DNA of 64,000 nucleotides from Flintibacter muris (GTDB lineage Bacteria > Bacillota > Clostridia > Oscillospirales > Oscillospiraceae). A program made the translations under genes and the position numbers. Of the stretch, positions 59,862 through 64,000 are shown one piece after another. The notes under the pieces were generated by a model that was not told where the DNA came from, ran no database searches, and was given only the letters and a program-made list of their open reading frames with translations. How positions within the stretch are numbered: the first letter of the stretch is position 1; the number at the start of each line of letters is the position of its first letter. The stretch is from the NCBI RefSeq assembly GCF_943192995.1, contig NZ_CALPCP010000008.1, forward strand, positions 62,001 to 126,000. The letters run 5' to 3'.

Positions 59862-60361
59862 TTTTTTACCACACCTCGCAATTCAAAATCCTCAAATCCG
59901 CCGCCCGCGCCGCACACAGCGCACAGCCACACGGTGCAAAACGCCTCCACCGGCCGTTTCAGCCGCCGGCTTTCACTGTCCCGAACGGTCTCCCCGCAGG
60001 AAAACTCCCCCAGGACAATCCCCTCGGGCCCGCCCAGAATCAGCGCCCCGGCCAAAGCGTCAAAGGCCTTCTGAACCATCTGGCCGCCCCCTTTCTCCGG
60101 GGCATAGATGTCCAGGCCAAAGGTGAGCTCCGCTCTTTTCCCATACCGCTCTTCCCATCGGTCCTCCGCCTCGTTGTACCGCTCGCCCAGATAATCCTGA
60201 AAGCCCGCCGCCCCGGCCTTACACCCCCGGAGGGAGACCACCACCACCGGCTCCTCCCGCTCCTGCCGCGGGCTCACCGGCCAGGCGGTCACCGCGGGGA
60301 CGCCCCGGTCATTGAGCCAGTCCGCCATCACCTGGCGGATACCTTCCAGCCCCACGCTCAT
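59858..60361 (-). CDS. phage neck/tail-completion protein
   Basis: A 167-residue protein in the position of XkdJ-like tail terminator ('MADWLNDRGVPAVTAWPVSP', then 'LTFGLDIYAPEKGGGQMVQK'). Its family is only inferred from position and size. Confidence 0.65.
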   Translation of the reverse strand: MSVGLEGIRQVMADWLNDRGVPAVTAWPVSPRQEREEPVVVVSLRGCKAGAAGFQDYLGERYNEAEDRWEERYGKRAELTFGLDIYAPEKGGGQMVQKAFDALAGALILGGPEGIVLGEFSCGETVRDSESRRLKRPVEAFCTVWLCAVCGAGGGFEDFELRGVVKK

Positions 60362-60678
60362 ACCCTCACCTCATCTCTGGGCCGGAGTATCGCCCACCAG
60401 TGGGGGCATACTCCCTCCCCCATCAGGTGGGCAGACTGCACCTGGTACTCCTTTCCCTTCCACTCCACCAGAGTATCCGGGCCGAGGGGCTGTTCCGCAG
60501 GCCCCAAATAGAGCAGCCGCTCCTGCCTGCCTACTCCCAGCGGAGTGGAAATCTCCTGATCCCGTCCCCGATCCAGAACGGGCTGGATAAGGGCCCGAAG
60601 GGTGCTGTCCACACCCGCCCCGCGCAGGGTCACCGCCTGGCCGAAGCGGGCCAAAATATCTCTCCACTCCTGTTCCAC
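60358..60678 (-). CDS. phage head-tail joining protein
   Basis: A 106-residue protein ('LYLGPAEQPLGPDTLVEWKG', then 'YQVQSAHLMGEGVCPHWWAI') like the small head-closure proteins (XkdH type). It overlaps neighbours by 1-4 nt. Confidence 0.7.
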   Translation of the reverse strand: MEQEWRDILARFGQAVTLRGAGVDSTLRALIQPVLDRGRDQEISTPLGVGRQERLLYLGPAEQPLGPDTLVEWKGKEYQVQSAHLMGEGVCPHWWAILRPRDEVRV

Positions 60679-61043
60679 TATCCTTCCACCCCCTGAAACA
60701 CAAAGCCGTCATCCCTCAGCCAGGGGGCCAGCAGCCTGTCCGCCTGCGCGGACAGATCTTTACCCGCTCCGCCGCTCCCGGCCTCCTTCCGGATAGTCAG
60801 CTCCCCGGCGGTAAAGGAGGTCACATCGCTTCCGCCGCCCCCGCCTGTCATTCCGGACAGCCTGTCCATAGCGGTCATGGCGGCGGCCAGGGGAAAGGCG
60901 GGGCCGCAGTCCTCCGGGCACGCGCCGTCCCTTAATCTGTCAGCCAGCTGCCCGCAAACCGCCTGGATCAGGGGGAGCAGCAGCTCCTCCTGATCCTCCG
61001 CCGCCCCCATTGCCCTGCAAAGGGCCATAATCTCCCCGGTCAT
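60678..61043 (-). CDS. phage head-tail connector protein
   Basis: A 121-residue helical protein starting 'MTGEIMALCRAMGAAEDQEE', between capsid and joining genes, in the place of the gp6-like adaptor. ATG 61043 is taken because an upstream extension overlaps the capsid gene. Confidence 0.65.
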   Translation of the reverse strand: MTGEIMALCRAMGAAEDQEELLLPLIQAVCGQLADRLRDGACPEDCGPAFPLAAAMTAMDRLSGMTGGGGGSDVTSFTAGELTIRKEAGSGGAGKDLSAQADRLLAPWLRDDGFVFQGVEG

Positions 61044-61044
61044 C

Positions 61045-62055
61045 TCACAGCTCCAGCACCCGGCTGGCCTCGGGGAACACCTTGGCAAAGCCGCTGACGG
61101 TGGTAATCGCCGCCCGCTCCAGCTGGCGGTCAATCAGCTTGTCATACTCCACCATCACCTCGCCGCTCTGTACCATTTCCAGGGCGAAACGCCTGTCCAG
61201 ACCCACAGCGGTCTTTTCAGGCAGCACGCTGGTGCGCAGCAGCGCGGCCCCCAGCGGGGTAGCCAGCTTGCCTGTACCCTGGAAGTTGAGGCCGGTGAGC
61301 GGATTCTGGAATTCAGGCAGCTTCAGCATCTGGAGCATCACATCACCAGAAACCAGCAGAGTGTTCATCACATAGGGGTCAAATTTGGCCCAGAAGTCCA
61401 CCAGAGCGCTGTAATCCAAAGTGCCTCCGGCCAGCGCAATCCTCTCCGCAGGGTTCTCGTTGCCGTCACCGTTTATGAGCACCTCCACCGCGTCCTCCAG
61501 GTGGGTGCGGGCAATGTGGGCGCCGATCTGCCGCAGGGTGACGGAAAACAGATCCAGCTTCTGAAAGCGGATGGCCTCATAGGTGGCCACCAGCATACGC
61601 CCCCGCTTGTGGAGCTTCACCAGGTTGGCCTGAACCTTGATGGTGGTCTCCGGGATGGCGGCTCCCTCCTCCACCCCCTTGAGCTCCTTCTCCTCTCCGG
61701 ATGCCTCCGAAGTGATGGAGCGGTAGTCCATTCCGTCAATGGTGGTGACGGCGGCTGTAATCTGGGGCAGAATGTCCCCCTCCTCCATCCCCTGGCGGAC
61801 CGTGCGGGAAATGTACTCAGGGAACAGCACAGCGGCATCGGAGGTACGGAAGAACTTTTCCACCACGTCGCTGCCCGCGCCCTTCACCTTGATATCAAAG
61901 CGCTTGAGCTGACGCTGAAAGGCGTCCAGCCCCTCCAGACTGGTGCCCTTATAGCGCTCACTGGGGTCCAGACTCTCCAGCACCTGGCTGAAAGACCGGC
62001 CCGCCTCCTGATACATACCCTTGTCCAGCTTCAAATTGTCGTAATAATATGCCAT
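61045..62055 (-). CDS. major capsid protein (XkdG-like)
   Basis: A 336-residue phage capsid protein of the HK97-type PBSX family ('MAYYYDNLKLDKGMYQEAGR', 'VQANLVKLHKRGRMLVATYE', 'AHIARTHLEDAVEVLINGDG'). It is a complete frame. Confidence 0.9.
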   Translation of the reverse strand: MAYYYDNLKLDKGMYQEAGRSFSQVLESLDPSERYKGTSLEGLDAFQRQLKRFDIKVKGAGSDVVEKFFRTSDAAVLFPEYISRTVRQGMEEGDILPQITAAVTTIDGMDYRSITSEASGEEKELKGVEEGAAIPETTIKVQANLVKLHKRGRMLVATYEAIRFQKLDLFSVTLRQIGAHIARTHLEDAVEVLINGDGNENPAERIALAGGTLDYSALVDFWAKFDPYVMNTLLVSGDVMLQMLKLPEFQNPLTGLNFQGTGKLATPLGAALLRTSVLPEKTAVGLDRRFALEMVQSGEVMVEYDKLIDRQLERAAITTVSGFAKVFPEASRVLEL

Positions 62056-62121
62056 GTTTTATCCCTCCTGTTTTGATTGAAAGCTCTTTCGTCCCGCCCG
62101 CGGGCGAACTGTATAAAGTCA

Positions 62122-63018
62122 TCACGCCAAAAAGGCCCTGTTTTCCTCGTCAAACGCGGCGCTTCCTGCCTCATACTGCAGCTGGGTCTTCAGCGGAAAT
62201 TTCTCCCCTGTCCGGCGGGCGAAGGATTTCTTCAGCTCCTCCAGCTCAGCGGGCGACAGCTTGTCTGTCAGTGACTTCACAGCCCGTCCATCCAGCTCCC
62301 GGTCGGCCAGCAGGGCCAGGCGGACCACCTCGCCCCGGAGGTTTTCCAGATACTTCCGTCCCAGAGCGGCCTCCTCCTCCAGCCGCGCCATGGCCTGACC
62401 GCCTCCCCGCCGGGCGGACTTCACCACCCCGGCCATAGGCTGAGCGGGCACCGCCACAAAGGAGAACTCATAGGCGTCGCTGGCCCCCTCCAGCTCGGCC
62501 CAGCACAGCTGTCCGCCGTACTCCTGCCCCTTTTCGTGCCCGCAGTCGGTCACAGTCCGGTCGCAGCCGCAGACAGAGCAGATGGAGCGCTCCACCGAGC
62601 ATCCCACGCTGACCTCCTTTTTGATGCCCCCCTCAATCTCGGCAATCAGATCCCTGCTGCTGCCGGTACACACCATATAGGCGTACCCTTTCAGCCAGCA
62701 GTAGCCGTCCCCGGCCCTGGTCAGCCGCTCCGGTTCCCGAATCACCTCTGTTTTGTAGATCCGGGCCGCCTGTCCCCTGGCCGACCACTGGTGGTCAAAG
62801 ATGCCGCTCTTTCCGACAAACATGGGGGCCAGCTCCTCCAGAGTCTGGGGTAAAAACCGCTCAAAATCCCGGTCAATCTCGTTGTCGCACAGCCGCACTG
62901 AGAAGGTGTACACCTCCTCCCGGGCCAAAGGCCGCCGGGCCAGAGCCCCGATCAGCTCCAGATCGCCCGCTGCCAGGGCGGCTCCCTCGCCGCCCACTGT
63001 CTCCTTAATGATTTTCAT
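62122..63018 (-). CDS. XkdF-like prohead protease/scaffold
   Basis: A 298-residue protein of the XkdF type. The N-terminal half fits prohead proteases ('DRDFERFLPQTLEELAPMFV', 'KSGIFDHQWSARGQAARIYK') and has a Cys cluster ('CSVCGCDRTVTDCGHEKG'). The C-terminal helices may serve as scaffold. It overlaps the portal gene by 4 nt. Confidence 0.82.
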   Translation of the reverse strand: MKIIKETVGGEGAALAAGDLELIGALARRPLAREEVYTFSVRLCDNEIDRDFERFLPQTLEELAPMFVGKSGIFDHQWSARGQAARIYKTEVIREPERLTRAGDGYCWLKGYAYMVCTGSSRDLIAEIEGGIKKEVSVGCSVERSICSVCGCDRTVTDCGHEKGQEYGGQLCWAELEGASDAYEFSFVAVPAQPMAGVVKSARRGGGQAMARLEEEAALGRKYLENLRGEVVRLALLADRELDGRAVKSLTDKLSPAELEELKKSFARRTGEKFPLKTQLQYEAGSAAFDEENRAFLA

Positions 63019-64000
63019 GCTTCCCTCCTCAATTTTTCCGCCTGAGCCCGGTATAGCTCTGCTCTGGCCTCCTCCACAATGTCCTGCAGGTTAATGTCAT
63101 CCCAGACAATCTCCGCCTTCTCCCCAAACCCGTGGAGCCGCAGCCACAGCTCGGCCGCCCGGCACAAAGCGGGCTCCACACAGCGGCGGATGGCGCTCAC
63201 CTCACTGGTGAGCATATCTGCCTGCTGGGCGCTCATCCGCTCGGTGGACGACCAGGACAGCCCCAGCATAAAGGGGGGAATCCCCGTCCGGGCCACCAGC
63301 TGCTCCAAAATCTGCCTCACGGGAATCTCGCTGTCCAGAATCTGGCTGTCGGCGCCGATGACCTTAATGTCCACATCGCCCACCGCCACAAAATCCCGCA
63401 CGCTTCCCTCCCGTCCCGCCTGCATGGCGGTGGACCACTCCTGGGCAAGAAGTCCGCACCGCTCCTGGGCAAAGGCCTCCTCACCCTCTCCCGGCCTGCA
63501 CACCACGGCAAAGCGGAGGCTGCCCGCCCGCTCCCAGTTCTGGCCGGTGGCCTGAAAAATCTTCAGCAGAATCCCGGCCATAAAGGGCATGGACCGCAGC
63601 AGCGACACTCCACAGGGGGCATCCCCCGTGGGCTGAAAGGGGGTAAACAGCAGCAGATCCTGCCAGGGCAGCTCCCGATTGTCTCCCGTCCCGGCCCTGC
63701 ACAGCCGAAAGTCCAGGGGGCTATCCCCCAGCTTGACCTCTACCTGTTCCGGGTCAGCGCACAGCAGCGCGGCGATATCCTTCCCATCCCCGGTCAGCAC
63801 AACCTCACCCAGGGCATGGCCGCAGGTAAACAGATCATCCAGGTAGCGGTCCAAAAAGGCCTGCACTCCCCGTTGGCCCCAGCCCACATCCACCGTCCGA
63901 AAGAACTCCTCCAGCCCCGCCTGAGCCTGCCTGTTCTCACACCGGACACCCACCCCGCCGCACAGCCGGGTCAGCTTCCAGATGGCGGCGTCCACAATGG
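63015..64000 (-). CDS. phage portal protein (XkdE-like), 5' end outside window
   Basis: At least 328 residues of a PBSX-type portal protein ('LTPFQPTGDAPCGVSLLRSM'-like segment, 'VARTGIPPFMLGLSWSSTER', then 'MLTSEVSAIRRCVEPALCRA'). The frame is open to the right edge of the window, so the N-terminus and true start are missing. The portal is the DNA entry ring of the capsid. Confidence 0.88.
   Translation of the reverse strand, partial: IVDAAIWKLTRLCGGVGVRCENRQAQAGLEEFFRTVDVGWGQRGVQAFLDRYLDDLFTCGHALGEVVLTGDGKDIAALLCADPEQVEVKLGDSPLDFRLCRAGTGDNRELPWQDLLLFTPFQPTGDAPCGVSLLRSMPFMAGILLKIFQATGQNWERAGSLRFAVVCRPGEGEEAFAQERCGLLAQEWSTAMQAGREGSVRDFVAVGDVDIKVIGADSQILDSEIPVRQILEQLVARTGIPPFMLGLSWSSTERMSAQQADMLTSEVSAIRRCVEPALCRAAELWLRLHGFGEKAEIVWDDINLQDIVEEARAELYRAQAEKLRREA

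Noticed and set aside
1-64000. tRNA or rRNA genes, including a tRNA attachment site
   Set aside because: No cloverleaf or rRNA stretch was recognised by eye in the intergenic gaps; the element's target is dpaA itself.

Overview
The window looks like the chromosome of a GC-rich, spore-forming Clostridia member, probably Oscillospiraceae (Flavonifractor/Oscillibacter-like). Evidence: dipicolinate synthase genes (dpaA/dpaB), SLH-domain exoproteins, indolepyruvate oxidoreductase with a phenylacetate-CoA ligase, a YerC-type regulator, and the dispersed GC-rich repeats common in that family. The family assignment is an inference from gene content.

The main result is a split sporulation gene. The 3' part of dpaA (spoVFA) lies at 15448-15929 and its 5' part at 36038-36463, on the same strand. 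Between them is a 20,140 bp element. Both junctions carry the same 7 bp core (TCCCCAC on the coding strand), and just inside each end is one arm of a near-perfect 20 bp inverted repeat. Recombination within the core rebuilds an uninterrupted 291-codon dpaA followed by dpaB. The element encodes a large serine recombinase. This is the architecture of the B. subtilis skin (sigK) element and of intervening elements in other sporulation genes. A sigma-K-like promoter lies just upstream of the 5' part of dpaA.

Layout. 1-9000: two giant secreted repeat proteins, the second with SLH anchors. 9042-14503: a degenerate P1B-ATPase-like membrane protein, rlmB and ftsH. 14541-15929: a small ORF, dpaB and the dpaA 3' part. 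15930-36062: the element. Its left operon holds a sigma-like factor, a DUF3846-like protein, a candidate ssDNA-binding protein, a YqaJ exonuclease and a DUF932 protein. Next come three adjacent dynamin-like GTPases with two small genes behind a promoter that contains a 24 bp palindrome. Then follow unknown genes, an XRE regulator, a 25 bp perfect inverted repeat, an SF2-helicase-like ATPase, a frameshifted gene, the recombinase, an unknown 510-residue protein and an MNT/HEPN toxin-antitoxin pair beside the right attachment site. No relaxase or conjugation gene is inside it.

36038-52981: the dpaA 5' part, a LysR regulator, a HIT protein, a PTS remnant, pyrB fused to a PyrI-like zinc domain, a small-membrane-protein locus, a polysaccharide deacetylase, XRE, a ParE/Phd pair, remnants of a conjugative element with a group II intron, an orphan immunity-like gene, the ior/paaK/ACT cluster, yerC, an acyl-CoA synthetase, a hicAB locus with a frameshifted hicA, and a lipoprotein. 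53018-64000 (minus strand): a PBSX-like contractile-tail prophage block, from portal (cut by the window edge) to the YmfQ-like tail protein. It has a -1 frameshift site in the tail assembly chaperone and no recognisable long tape measure.
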